64,000 nt of DNA. It comes from Isoetes taiwanensis. Lineage: Eukaryota; Streptophyta; Lycopodiopsida; Isoetales; Isoetaceae. A program made the translations under genes and the position numbers. Of this stretch, positions 1 to 12,483 are shown piece after piece; the first letter of the stretch is position 1; every line of letters begins with the position of its first letter. Where the stretch lies: assembly GCA_021234155.1 (NCBI GenBank), contig JAJEKV010000071.1, positions 3,656,483 to 3,720,482 of the forward strand. The letters are read 5' to 3'. The notes beneath the pieces were generated by a model. That model had not been told where the DNA came from and made no database searches. It worked only from the letters and a program-made list of their open reading frames with translations.

Positions 1-47
1 CTGTATATATACGTCCGGAGTGCCATATATGTTCAGGGAGCGTCACA
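1..47 (+). repeat. 3' end of the 5' LTR of LTR element A1
   Basis: The window opens in the last 47 bases of an LTR that ends in CGTCACA. The same ending closes the complete LTR at 5121-6666. A primer binding site follows directly, which fixes this as the 5' LTR of a plus-strand element whose remaining LTR lies left of the window. Confidence 0.85.
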
Positions 48-48
48 G

Positions 49-60
49 TGGTATCAGAGC
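49..60 (+). other. Primer binding site of element A1
   Basis: TGGTATCAGAGC stands one base after the LTR end. It is the usual plant retrotransposon site complementary to the 3' end of initiator methionine tRNA, where minus-strand DNA synthesis is primed. In the second copy (20,602-20,612) it reads TGGTATCGAGC, with one base lost at the CAG. Confidence 0.85.
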
Positions 61-447
61 ATGTTCTTGGTAGACCAAGCCATTGCACTGGCCATGTACT
101 AACGAGTTAGACCGTTAAGTAGAGAGGATAGCTTTAGAGTAGCCTTAGACCTCTTTGGTACTGTGGTTGATGGGTTTTCTAGTAAGTAGTTTGTTGGTGT
201 GTAAACTTTTAGTTCTCTTTGTAAGAGCGGATTTGGGCCGACCATATCTTGCAAAGGGTTATTCGGATGCGCAAATAGGCGGCGCCATCGAACCCAGGAC
301 CCAGGAATGCACCTACGGGCGACAGGGTGACTAGCCGGTCGGAAAGTGTGGACCCTACGAAATGCTGGGCCGAAACCCTAATCGGGTGGCGTGGGGTACC
401 GGGGTTCCCCTAGCGTGCGGGCGAGGGTCGGGTAAAACGACCTAAAT

Positions 448-449
<2 letters not shown>

Positions 450-485
<36 letters not shown>
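450..485 (+). repeat. Poly-A homopolymer in element A1
   Basis: An uninterrupted run of about 36 A. The matching run in the second copy (from about 21,003) is about 18 long. Such runs vary by slippage and are also poorly measured by long-read sequencing. Confidence 0.9.
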
Positions 486-487
<2 letters not shown>

Positions 488-618
488 TGAAACCCTAATG
501 GGCGGGCAGGGGGTACCCGTGGTTTTCTAGCGCCTGTGGCGCCTGCCCGTAGACCTAAAAACGCGAATTCCGCCTACTTTTAAAAGAAAAAATATTTTTC
601 CTGCCATTTTTTACATTC

Positions 619-834
619 GCCCAGTTTTGAACCCATGACCTCCCACTTCCAATCAAACACCCCTTCCATCTTGCCAACACTCTTTATGTAGATTATATAT
701 GCTCTATCTCTTTCTTATACATATCTAATATTCTGTTTTCTCTACTTAACCATTCTTTTAAGCAAAAGGTACATCCTGGAATTGAACCCTTGACCTCCCA
801 GCACCCATCCAAACCCTTTACCAACAGGGTAAGC
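619..834 (-). repeat. Two tRNA/SINE-like blocks in element A1
   Basis: Blocks at 619-684 and 776-834 resemble each other. On the minus strand each has a stretch like a Pol III B box (GGTTCAA followed by AACTGG or TTCC) about 35 bases after a stretch like an A box (TTGGCAAGATGG; TTGGTAAAGGG). This could be a decayed tRNA-derived SINE pair or chance similarity. No cloverleaf can be drawn with confidence. Related blocks occur near 21,140-21,200 and 21,300-21,360. Confidence 0.3.
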
Positions 835-3453
835 CTTCTTTTCATGTATATAATAGTCTTGTATTGTACTTAACCAATAGTATCCCTGTTTCTCTAGAAA
901 GACTCCTGGCTACCATCACTCTTCCCTAAGACAACGCTGCGGTGGCAACAACTCCGCCGGACTTGTGCAACCATAGTGAGCTAGGAATAACTTAAGAGTT
1001 ATTATCGTCACTGCGGAATGTTTCCGCAACCATATCGACATACGTTTACGCTGAGTGATGGAAGGAAATTCCTCGGAGTAGGATAGAAACTTCCAAGTTG
1101 GATTTTAATCACACTATTCACCTTGGATATTCTTTAGGCGACGATCATAATGTCCAGCCATGATTCAATCTATGCTACATTCATATGCTTTATATTAGAC
1201 CTTATTCGACGTTATATAAGTAATATTTTATAGACATAATTATAATTAACCTTGTCTCTCTCTAGTGTCTAAACCTTGACTCGTCTCATTTCCCAGAGAA
1301 AGGATTTCGTTTCGTCCAACCGACTAGGGACTGCCATGCAGCACCCCTCTAGACCATGGATTCGGATTTCTTTGATCCTACCACCCTTCAATATTTCTTC
1401 TCATTGGTCGTGTTCCTTTTATGGATCACTTTCCCCATATCATGATACATATTCTGTGAAACGTAGTGAGTGCTTGTATTAGAACCCCACAACAATGTCA
1501 ACACTTTACTCTAATCAATCTAGAGTATAAACTTTAGTATTATTTTGTGCCAAACTTCACCGCCTATATGGCTGTGATTAAATATCTGCGCCACACGCCT
1601 GTCGAATTGACAGCGGTCTACCCTCTTTTGGAGTTGTTCTCCCGTACATTCCAATGGCATCCAACCATTGTTGACTACTCACCTCCTTCTAGGGTACCTA
1701 GATATGGTCCGAGCAAAATGTTTCCAACCATTATTTTAATGCCTAATCGTCCTTAAGTCCGTAAATGAACTTACATATTCCACGGGATTATATGAATATC
1801 CCAAAGGACAGTACCACCCAAGGACCTCTCAAGATAGGCCTCCCCTATTAAGAGCTCTTGTGTTCAAGTCTCTGGGGGTACGTCATATGTCCTCATGGAC
1901 GCTGCCAATGTGTCATGACGTACAGATGCTATCCACCTATCTATCTGTTTATTAAAAAATGTCCTTGGTAAATTCAATTCCCCATGTTGTCCTAGCACAT
2001 GGAAGTCTTCTTCCCTAAGCCATACACCAAATCTTTAAAGAGTTTTTCAGCTCTTGCTGCCTTTCAAGCCGCAGGTATCTCTTTCCATGTTAGCAAAGAC
2101 TACCCTTCATGTTAGGTAATAACCTTCCTATCCAGCTTGCTACATATCATTAATAAGGATCCTTTATTCCTTCTCTTCTTCAATATGTTTTCTACGTCTA
2201 TGCTCGATTTTCCGTATTCCGACCCTTACGCCTGGCACAACGTATACAACTCACCCTCTGGCTGTGACCTTTATTCACTAAAGTCATCAATCCATTGACC
2301 CCTTCAGGCTCGTTAACTGTCTTGTGGCTTCTAAGCCGCTATTATATGGCCCCTATATTGTTAAACCACCTATCATTGGGGGTTATGATTCAATGTTGTT
2401 TTACGTCCTAGAAATGTTAGTCATTATATTTCTCTGTCATGACGTTATGCCGCAGTTGTCGCATTCCAAATGACTTCGCATCCTCATTTAAGCCATAGTC
2501 ATGGCCTAAGACCGATTGAGCCTTCGTACGAAACGTAAATTACCTGGAGACATCAAGGTGCCTGCCTGGTATTTTGTAAGTCTTTCTACAGTACCGCAAT
2601 TGACATAACCCGGGCTTGTACCGATGTTCGAGCCCTGCATATTCCAACTTACACCTCCATGTAACCCATGGCGTCTGCCTGATCCGGGCATAGCTAGTGT
2701 GGGAAATCTAGGCCTAGATGTCTATGCAAGACATATTTGGACTTCTAGCAAGTAACTACTATTTGCTATCTATCCTGGAATTGTACTATTGTATTATTCA
2801 ACCCCATCATCTTAAGCTTCATTCTGTTGGCCGTTGACATTTATTTCAAGTGCCAACTACCACATCATACCCTAGCATGCAACGGATTGACGGTCCTTTG
2901 CACATTTCGAATATATCTCTAAACACTTCTTCAGTCACTTTAGAGTACACTCGTCTTTCTCTCCTTGTATCGGCACTATTATCGTATGTGTACATGGTAT
3001 GTACATGATAAACATATATCCACATCCCACAATGCTAGAGCTCTGCTCTACCTTAGCTAAACTATAACCATGGTAGTTCTTTCAAACAAAATCCATTGCC
3101 TATGTACCTTTATGATGTGGCTATGCCACCTGCTTTCCACAGGGACGGAGGCCAACTCTATGTTGGACTTGTATATGCTGCCTCTATTTTGATAGGGTCT
3201 CTCGCTATTTCAACCATTCCTTTAGTGCCTTATATGGTACCTTAATATGATTTCCCCACGGGATTATGCCATAATTCCAAATGTTTCTACCACAGTCGAA
3301 AGCCTTTTCTAAAGGTTCCTTCAGTTAAGTATCCTTTGGTTCCGCCATGCTTAGTCACAATTATCCTATTCCTCTTCAATTATCTTGTGAACTTCAGTTT
3401 TGATCAGCTTCAAATGTTGTCATCTTTGGCTTCCTCATAATGAGATGAAGGTA

Positions 3454-3810
3454 TTAAAAATTTATCGATCTCATAATAGAAAAACCCCTATGTTTGAACC
3501 TAGTCTTAAAGTCATAATCTATAAGAGGTCTATGCCTCAAGGCAACGGATCCTCCAGCTTCTACTTCAGTATCTAGAATTGTTCCCCCGCGAGTAGGGTA
3601 ACTCTGAGGATATATGGACTGTTGGTCTATATAATCTCGGCCCTTCTGATCTATACACCTCGTCTTGATTTTTCTCGGGACTTGGAATTGCTCTGTATTG
3701 CCCTCTTCTCGGTTATCCCTAAAGGTATAATCGCCAAAGTCGTCGTACCCCTTCTTTTCTTCCATCAAGGGGATGCGATATTTTACACATCTTTTTATTC
3801 CCAAAACCAA
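3454..3810 (-). other. Antisense open frame of 118 codons inside element A1
   Basis: The longest open frame in the interior of A1 runs opposite to the element. Its predicted product is charged and hydrophilic (for example EEKKGYDDFGDYTFRDN) and matches no family I know. The equivalent of the second copy (24,046-24,240) keeps this stretch and GRDYIDQQ, but its frame is broken on both sides. It may be a remnant of a captured gene or a chance open frame. Confidence 0.25.
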
Positions 3811-5120
3811 GTAAATGCTCTCAGCTTATAACATTGAAGTAATTCATTCGTATCTAGAACCTTTGAGTAGTTAAGCTCTCATTATCGGTTATTCCAATAC
3901 CGTTCCAACCATCCTCAGGATGTTCTTCAATGTGACATCACCATATATGCTAGACTTACTCTAGCTATTTTCATTGATTTAAACTCTTCTCATCTCCCTT
4001 AGTACGATGTATCTAAGATAGTCAACTCTAACCATTGGGATAGCTTGAATGCTTATCTCTGGTAAAACATACCTAACCCAATATCTTCGTATATAAGCAT
4101 ATCATTATGCTTATTCTGTACACCTTGTCAAGTAATGTTTCACTCACCTTGTACGGATATTCTACTATCTTTTAATATGATATACATCTGAATATCACAA
4201 TTAACATCTTCGATCTCCTAACTAGTGTAGTATGTAATACTACTAAATCCTTCAAACATCCGAAACCACTACGTTGTTATTATGAGATATAGTAACATGT
4301 GTGCACGAACCCTAACTCTAGACTCATATGTAATTCGTTGACATAGCCACCTAGCTATGTTCATCCTTCCCGCAATTGTATTTCCTCCACTCGTTTAGCG
4401 CTGTGGTTTTCACACCACACCTTCTAGACTCTCTAGCCTTAGGTTGCCTTGGTCCTCACGCTCTAGTCATAAATTCCACAGGGGCAAATGCCACCCTAAG
4501 TTCCTAGTGGACATACTTAATGTCTAGTATAGGAATTCTTATCTTCACTACCTCCGTATTCATATATGTGAACTAAAAGTTCTATTACACATCTTATCTT
4601 TTTCTAGTTATGGTTTTTCCATTAAATGCTCCTAGATATACCAACGCGGAGCTACTCCTCGGGATACACACACGCTACCGAGTCTACAGCACATTCTCCT
4701 TGGTGAGATGTTCCTAGGGCACCTACCTTGTTCATACTCCAGACTTTGGTCTATTCAAAGTGTCCCTCCAAATTCTCTATTTTGAAAACTTTGTTTACAA
4801 CAACTCCCAAGCTCCTCTTGTCTCACACTTGTCATGTGGGTACATGACTTAACATACCTTGCAGCTTTTAGATGCTTGCGCCTGCTCCTACCAATTGTCG
4901 TCTTCTCTTGACCTTGTGTGGAAACTACGTTTCACACTATTGTCCAGTCTGTTATCCGGCACCTCGATGCTCCCAGCAGACATAAGATGTGGCCATTTCC
5001 TTAATTTATATATCATGCATAATGCTCCTGCATTTAATCAACATCATTAAGCGTATCCACCTCGTTACGTGGTCTTCTTTCTCGTCTATAATCTTGCGTC
5101 TTTATTGCACACCGGGAGAA

Positions 5121-6666
5121 TGTGACGTTCCACGTATTTATATGGTATACGTATAAAAATACGGACACGTCACATAGTAGAAATACGCCACCATGGGGTA
5201 TGTTAACCTAGGGGGTTGACCTAAAAGGGATTAATTTAGCTATGCTAAATTAATAAAACCTAATTAAGTGTATTTTTGTCTTAATTAACCTAATTAGCTT
5301 AATTAGTTAATTAATGGCATGCCACCTGGCCCAAATCGATTGGGCAAGGCAGGGGTTCCAATTGGGGCACCCAAATTAGGGCTTTTGTGCCCCAATTCGA
5401 ATTAGGAGCAGCTGGAGATGGAGGAGGAGGAGGAGCAGCCAGGCGCCCTTCAGCTAGTCGAGATGGAGCAGCCCAAGACCAATTTGACGGTTAGTCAGTA
5501 GGTTAATTTGTTGATCTATAGCATAGCGCCTCTCTGTGGTGTGTTCTCTCTCTGTTTTCCTCTGTGGTTTACCTGTTAGGCTAACCCTTGATTGGTATGG
5601 TGAGTATTCTTATCTCTAGTTTCTGTATGTGCTTTGGCTGATGGTTTAGTAGTTCTTTGCTTAGTTAGCACTCCCGATATGGGGGATTATGGGGGGTAGA
5701 GACCTCTGAGCCCATGTATTGTAGTATGCTCCTAGATAGAGCCCCGTATTATTCCCATTAGTTTGCGACAGGTACAAGATCCCAAGAGTCAGTGGAATCT
5801 ATGGCATGATTGAAGCACGGACAAAGCCGCGTGGTGATGAAGTGTGGGGTGGGGTCTGCTTCGAGCATAAAAGGCTCTGAGGGACTCCTTGATGAGCTAA
5901 GGCCTAATGGCCAGGCTTGGTGAACTAGGTAGGGTATGGAGTCGGCCTCCCGAGTACGGTGGTGTGATCATCCCACGTACTTTGGTAGATTTAGGGGAGG
6001 TAGGTGAATTGATAGATGGTCGATCGATCGATGTACGTATTCTCTAGCTCACCCATGGAATCAACTGCGACTGCAGGGGAAGGGACACTTCCACGACTGC
6101 CTCATCGGGCCAGGGAGATGTAACCGGAGTAGTCGAAGGGTGATGCCTTGGGATTGCGTCTCAGGAAGGCTACAATAAGCCATAGCTTGATTGACTCATC
6201 ACCCAAAGTGTGCAGGGGGGGGCGAATGGAGTGGACAACTCTAGCCTTTGTTCTATGTCGGCCAATGCCGGGTTATACCTCTGTCTGGCTGATCTCTTGA
6301 GAATAGGGCGATGGAGTCCATCCTCCGCGAAGTGCAGTAGGGGTAGAACACAGGGTTTGGGCGTTTTCCTTAGGATTAGATGCATCTTCTTTGCTGTTAG
6401 TACTTGGACGGATGTACCACCCTTCGTGGTGGATATTTATTATATGATTATGTTGTGTGCTAACCTTGTATTCACGCTTCCGTGATATAGGAGTCCCATT
6501 GAAGGCGTGGGCCGAATGACACCTCCGTGTCCTTCACCCGGGCATCTTTCTATGGATGGTCCGAGTTAGACGGAGGGCCCTGCTCATGGTGAGCTGATTG
6601 CCATGGGAGGGGGAAGTCCCTGTATATATATGTTCGGAGTGCCGTATATGTTCAGGGAGCGTCACA
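5121..6666 (+). repeat. 3' LTR of element A1 (complete, 1546 bp)
   Basis: The LTR begins TGTGACG and ends CGTCACA, perfect 7-base terminal inverted repeats with the TG...CA ends needed for integration. Its last 47 bases match the window start. Related LTRs are at 19,090-20,600 and 25,583-27,109. It contains a purine-rich GGAGGA run near 5420 and a TATAAAA close to its start. The following GCCCT (6667-6671) is the likely target-site duplication. Confidence 0.88.
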
Positions 6667-9600
6667 GCCCTGGTATCTTTCTTTGTAGTATTTGATTGAT
6701 GCAGGGCAGAACCAATTCATAGAGACTTGGGCAGCTCAGCTTACTCTGACAAATCATCTCATCTTGGCATGCTCCATCAATTTTAACTGTTCTTAGCCTG
6801 TGCATGCTGCTTCGCTTTCTCTAGGTGCGCTCTGCGCTCCCTTCTGCTGTTCGGATTTTTGCACAGACAAGTTTAGTTGCCCTTTTTCCATTTTATACAT
6901 TTATAGGAATTTCATTTTACATAATAATAAGTGTAAAAATGTAGTGTTGTTGTTAAGTTTTAGGTTTGTCGTCTTATGGATGAGGGTTCAAGTCGTGGTA
7001 TTGCTAATCCAATTTTATTTAGCTTTAGTTGGTTAAGTTTAATGTTCCCGCTGATGTATGCTTCTTATCTTCTAGTCATCGTACAAAAACCGTTTTAGCC
7101 GTTTTAGCGAGGCTCATCTCGCCAACTTATATTTTTTATCCTCTCATAATAGATAGCTTTAGCTGAGCTCCTCTCGCCAACTTATGTCGTTGATCCTCTC
7201 ATATTAAAACAAGCTTGACAACTGATGCCAATTCATGAGTCATTGTTTTTAACCTAGTCATTTGTGCTTGCCATATTTATCCATTTTGGCTATGCCTTCG
7301 ACCTCAACCTCGACTTTAAACTCGATCTCTCAGTCCCCCCCAATACTGTTATTTTCTTTTCATTTTTTTCACTTCATTCATCACCTTGAGGATTTATTGT
7401 TTGGGGATTTTGTGGCATGTCTGGATATTTCCAGCAGGTATTTTTGGCTCATATATTTTTGGGACCTTGTGCGAGGTTGTTTTCTTGTTGCATTTGTTTC
7501 ATTGGCTTGCATTCCTCTTTCGTATGTGTGCTTTGCGCTTAAAACCCGTTATTTTGTTGTGCTTTTGGAGACATTGCTCTGAGATTTGGCGATTGTCCTT
7601 CATCACGTAACATTGAAACTTATCGAAGTTGCGTTCTATATTCTTGGCAGTGGATGACATGTTATGTTGTTAGGTGGGTTTTTCATTTTTTCAGAAACAC
7701 CAATTTTACGTATTTGGGTGATTCTTTGCTTACGTTCTCTCCACTTTGTTCTATTCGTGCCAGCTACTCTTTCCATGCATAGCTTTATATACACTGTCAC
7801 TTTACATAGTCATGTTGTTGTCATTTAATTTCACATGTCCATTATCTCTTTTGCTTTATTATTGCAGACCATCTGTACGACACTAGCTTTACTACCGATT
7901 CGTCATTTGATGTAGTCATTATATTTCTCTTGTCTTTTTCTTTTCTCATTCTACCATATGGCTCACCTCCTGGCACTCAACTGGGACCGCAAGCATTGTT
8001 GACCTTCACTTTCTCCTTTTCCTTGGCTATAACCTCACTTTGACTTGGCCTCACATTTGACCTAAAGCGTACATCGCCCTCTTACTTTCCGGACTTAAGC
8101 CTTGTTTTGTTTGATCCAACGATGTGATCCAAATTTAACCTCCCGTCTTGACCTTCCTCTTGATTTGTGCTGACATGTCTGCCACTTCTACCTCCACCTC
8201 TTCCCTTATTTTTTAACTGTACTATTCATATTGCGGTATCTATTCATGGCTCTAAGCTTGTGGTCTTATTTTTCTTATGACATCTCATTTAATACTATCA
8301 TTTCTCTTTTATTCCTCATTTCCGTATTGTTTTCAAAATACGTTGCATTGCATTATTTGTCACACACACGTCCTATTTGGCCACTTGTAGTTTGGCGTCG
8401 CGTTCTTGAAGTTGTTCTTTATATTTTTAGGTTTTTTTGGCACTATCATTATACTTCATTTGCATATTTGCTATTTAGCTTTATCTGGATATGCCATATC
8501 ATGTGTTTGCATTCGGCACTCCATTGAGTTTTTGTGACATGGATTTTATAGTGGATACATTCTCGTTTTGCATTGTCTTTGGTTTCGGGCTCATTCTCTA
8601 TAATTCTCATTTTCTTAGTAAATCTTTTTCTTGACCGTTTATAACTCATTATGTCTTTACTTTCTCATCTTTCTAGTTTGCTCCCCTTATTTAGTAAAAT
8701 TGCTTTCGAGATATTGATGGAATAGGTTGACATGTCCTATTGTTGGGTTGATCTCCTTCTATTTGTTTTTCCATTCGACACTCTTTTATTTGACCCCTTT
8801 TTCGGGCATGTCAATGTCCCAATTTTTCATTTGCTTGTCTCTATATATCATTATGTCATCATTATGTGTTCAAGTCACCATTTCACATCATTTGTCATTA
8901 TTCTTCCTTGCCTTCCATCTCATCCTTGCACTCTCGGCTTCCATCTCTTCTATCCTTCACCTTCCTTCAGCGTAGACTTTCCTTATTTCTTCTTTCTGTG
9001 ACCCCGTAGCCATCTTATCATTCTCTCACCTCGAGCCTCTTTGTTTGTTTGATCCATGATGTTTTTTGCGGCAATGCGAGGAGCATGCATGATGTTGTTG
9101 AGGCACATAGTCGTAGGCATCTTAAGTGGCGTCTTCTTCTTAAGATGCGCAATAGCGCGAGTTCCGCGTGTTGATGTTGGTTTGAGGCGGATGGCAATCA
9201 TCATGCTCTCCCTCTCGCTATGTGGTTAGGTGGCGTTGCTCCACATTTGATGTTTCTGGAGGTGGGCTTGTAGATATGGAAGTTCTCGGTAGTCGGCGGT
9301 TTTGTGTTCTTTGCGGGTCCCTTTTGAATGGCATCGATTTGAGCCCTCGGATCGTTATTACGGGGCGGGATGGCGACTATCGACCGTGCTCATCATTCTT
9401 GTGGCTAGTTATAGCGGACTGGCCCTTAATAGTGCGATATCATTTGTGTAATGAAATGCGTGCACAGGTTGCATCACATTACATGAGGCATGCATCGCGG
9501 CATGCATAACCAAAGGGTATCTTGCATCACGAGGTTCACCCACCAACTCAGCGAGGCTCGGAATGTGGTGGGCACTTCTATGCTATCGGGGCTGCATGTA

Positions 9601-10548
9601 GGCTGGCTGGGCTTCCATTGTCAGGAGCTATATGTAAAATGATGGTTTGGTTTACTTGATGTTCATGTTTGATATTTCCTTGGATTACGTTGTCATTGTC
9701 TTAGCATTGTACTCCGTAGGATTTTTAAAATGCGTGTTTGTGCTTATCCAAGATTTCGGAGTATTTCCATGCATCGATGGCGGCGGGATCCCCCCCAATC
9801 GAGGACTAACCCGGTGAGTGCATGTCGCGATGAAAGAGCAAGGCGATGGCACCTTATTGTTGGCTCATGGATGGCGAGAAGCTTCTAGGGTTGAGCTCTT
9901 AAACATGGATATTATAACCATTGAGAATATGGATTCTTTGGATGTTAATGTTATCGATTATATTGAGATCTCAAGTATTTGCTCATTGAGTTTTGAGTGT
10001 GCAATTTAAGCCATTGAAGAAGATTCAATTCTTCACCATATTCAATTGTTTGTCACACCAACTAAATTAGAGACAATATTGTGAAGATCGAGTTGCGGAG
10101 GGTCAACTTCGGCGGGCTCTCGGCGCTAGTTGTCGCCCGTCTTCTACTGACGTCTCTTTCCTTGTCCATTGCTTCCCACCCTACAGCCCTTATATGTTGT
10201 CTTGGGTTCGTCTATTTTTTATGTGTTTTTGGGTTTGCCCTAGGGGGGCAAACCCTTGTTAGTGGGTTCTTAGCATATTCCAAGGATATGCTAGTATATA
10301 CCCTAGTATATTGAGAAACTTGCTAAAAACTTTGCTACCGCCCTTAAACGGCCCGGTCCGTTAGTTAGTCGCATAAAGCTCTTCTTACCGGCATGTAGCC
10401 GTTGCCCGATCCGGGATCTCTTTCTTTGGACCGGAGGCGTCCGGTGTGGCAATCAAATCGATTGCCAAGTTTTGGGAGGCGCAAAATCATGCATTACGCT
10501 CTCGAATGCGCTCATTAGATATCCGTTTCTAAAAGTCAAAGGCGCTAA
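6667..10548. other. Host DNA upstream of the carrier gene, copy 1
   Basis: This 3.9 kb is rich in T on the plus strand and duplicated at 27,110-31,034. I see no recognisable protein. It may hold the promoter, 5' untranslated exons and long introns of the carrier gene, but I cannot place splice sites. A stretch near 6715-6760 recurs at 18,868-18,895. A minus-strand open frame at 8449-8649 is identical in both copies (28,892-29,092), which the general similarity of the copies explains. A perfect hairpin lies at 10,231-10,255. Confidence 0.6.
10231..10255. repeat. Short perfect hairpin, copy 1
   Basis: GGGTTTGCCC and its complement GGGCAAACCC face each other across a TAGG-like loop. The copy-2 version at 30,726-30,749 keeps the perfect 10-bp stem. 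A related hairpin, GGTTGCCC-GAA-GGGCAAACC, lies at 46,384-46,403 in unrelated DNA. Confidence 0.7.
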
Positions 10549-12483
10549 ATGGATAGAGGATCGCACTCTCTGTATCATTTCTTTGGGGGCAAAGCTGGCC
10601 ACCTGAAGGATGTCAAAGCAGGGAGGCGCCCTTTTATCCATATGCAAAATCTCTTCTCGGTGGAGAGTCGCGGGAGGAATTAATGCGTGTTGAATTTTTT
10701 TCTTTCTTTCTAGTTCTTTCTTAATCCTAAGTTGATCCTACGCTCTTTATTTTTGTTTGGTTATAATATCTGTTATGACATAATTAAGAATATTTGATTG
10801 CGGTCGAACGGTGGCACCTTTGGAGCATGAAAATTTTGCTTCAAGTGAGTGTCATTACTATATTTATTCTGGATATCCCCTTACGGGCTTGTCCTTTTGA
10901 ATTCTATTACGGGTTTGTTTTTTACTAAAGACATTTCTACTCTGCAGCCAAGGTCCAAAACCCATATAATCCTCAATCTGATTGGAACACTTCAAGGCTT
11001 AAAGACAATCACGGGGGCAAGAGGGTATCGTGGATTCTTTAAAACAGCGACACTAATTATTATGCGCATTATACCAAATTCTATTTGTTAAGTTCTGCTG
11101 ACTATGAACAAGCTTCAAGGTCTGTGGCCATCGGTTTATATATTTCATGTTTTTAATCACCTTTACAACAATATCACATAGTGTATATTTTTTTTTCGTA
11201 TTTGTGGTTCCATGATTAGTGTATTTTCTAGTTTGTGAAAGATTTTTCTTGCATTGATTTTTAATTTTTTTTTGCCTACGTTTTAAAATAGGGCAATCCT
11301 ATGGCTCTCGACAATGGTGATTGTGGTAAGTACATCCTTTCTTATTGCTTTTTACGGCTCTAATTCATCTGAATAGTGCCTGCAATGCGGATGTTGAAAA
11401 TCGCAGGCTTACACACCATTCTTCGCCGGCTTTGTCTTTGGAGCTTGTCTTTGTATTATTGCCATATCTGCTTTACTTATCCACTAGATATATGGTGAGA
11501 GAGGCGTTTGTGATTCGAGTTAGTTATTTAAGCTATATATCTTCAAGTGATTTATTGTGTTCAAAGAGATCAATGTTTGGAACATGAGCCGGCGTCTTGG
11601 AGGAAATATAGAGGCATGGTCCATGCAACCTCTACTATTGTAAAGGAGGGGCTTGAAGCATTATACAAAGGCTTCCATCGTCATTGGGGTGGTAAGGTTA
11701 CCTCGATGCATTCCATGGGCCCATGTGATGAACTGGCTTGTTCCTATTAAATGCATGTTCTTTTTATTTAAAAAAATCTCATAGACATCACGGATGTATT
11801 GATACTTAATGTAAATTACGAGGAGGATATCATAGATGGTCTATTAGCTATTTCTTTTGACATGGGCTTTTCTATCAACAATCTATGATGCTCACGAGAT
11901 CTTTTTCTTGCACGCAGCAAAGGATGTTAATGTTGATAATCTCTTGTGTAAGGTTATATTTGCGGGTACCATATGTTGGTCTCAATTTTTCTTTGTATAT
12001 GAGACTTTAAAAGATTGGGTTGTAAAAGTTTCTACCTTTTGGCCGCTGAGATGATTTTGAATTGGTGTAGTAACAAAGCTAGGATGTGGTCGTTTAGAAC
12101 GGTTAGTTAGTCTTGTTGCATACCCCTTGGATGTTGTCAGGTCGAGCGGATGCAAATGGTTGGTTGGAAAGGTCATCACCCATTGTATTGTTGAGATGGG
12201 AAGATCGCTGACTCCTTGGATGGAATGCGGTATAATTGGATCTTTTAGAAAAGGCATGAAAGCGAGGTTTGATTGCACTTTACAAAGTGCTTAGAACTCT
12301 GTGAAAGGTTGCCTTATTTTTAATGTTAGTTTGTTACCTTCCTTATGCCTCGATAATAACATTTGATGTTGATTTGATGCAATTTGCGAAGAATTAAAAT
12401 TGCCATCTATAGCTTTAGCATTTGCTTGACATATGAAATCATGAAGGACCTCCTTGGAGTTGAGATTGGATGGCCTTGATTAG
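10549..12483 (+). pseudogene. Mitochondrial adenine-nucleotide carrier (ADNT1-like), copy 1, frame-broken as written
   Basis: This is a spliced gene of the mitochondrial substrate carrier family, closest to plant ADNT1, which exchanges AMP, ADP and ATP across the inner mitochondrial membrane. Exons can be placed at about 10,549-10,675, 10,801-10,844, 10,953-11,119, 11,292-11,335, 11,384-11,509, 11,567-11,691, 11,966-12,307 and 12,399-12,483. Recognisable pieces include APLE before MKILLQ, IGTLQGLKTI, MRIIPNS, the YPLD carrier signature, YRGMVHATSTIVK, VPSIALAFVTYE-like and the final DLLGVE. Several exons contain indels, and the acceptor before exon 7 reads CGG where copy 2 has CAG. Nearly every break lies at a CAG or CTG of the expected sequence, so it may be a real decayed copy or a functional gene with consensus errors. 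Introns are short (about 100-270 bp). Family assignment is from remembered conserved motifs. Confidence 0.8.

Larger units (their letters stand above)
48..5120 (+). mobile_element. Interior of non-autonomous LTR element A1 (LARD-like)
   Basis: About 5.07 kb lies between the primer binding site and the 3' LTR. I found no gag, protease, reverse transcriptase, RNase H or integrase motif on either strand; open frames are short. Long LTRs around a long non-coding interior is the pattern of large retrotransposon derivatives (LARDs), which depend on enzymes from a partner element. Visible landmarks are a poly-A run at 450-485, two related tRNA-like blocks at 619-684 and 776-834, and a minus-strand open frame at 3454-3810. 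A purine-rich stretch just before 5121 is the likely polypurine tract. The whole interior recurs at 20,601-25,582. Failure to see pol could partly reflect sequence errors, but such a long absence argues against a simple broken pol. Confidence 0.75.

Noticed and set aside
619-834. Functional tRNA genes
   Set aside because: Box-like stretches are present, but no acceptor stem or anticodon arm can be paired.
5152-5158. TATAAAA near the start of LTR A as its promoter
   Set aside because: It is only about 30 bases from the LTR end, which would leave almost no U3. It may be coincidence, so I did not annotate it as the promoter.
7262-8975. Several overlapping hydrophobic open frames (for example 7262-7582, 8231-8527, 8727-9001) that look like membrane proteins
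   Set aside because: The plus strand is T-rich, which automatically gives Phe/Leu/Ile/Ser-rich frames. They overlap in different frames, are not preserved in frame in copy 2, and show no family motif.
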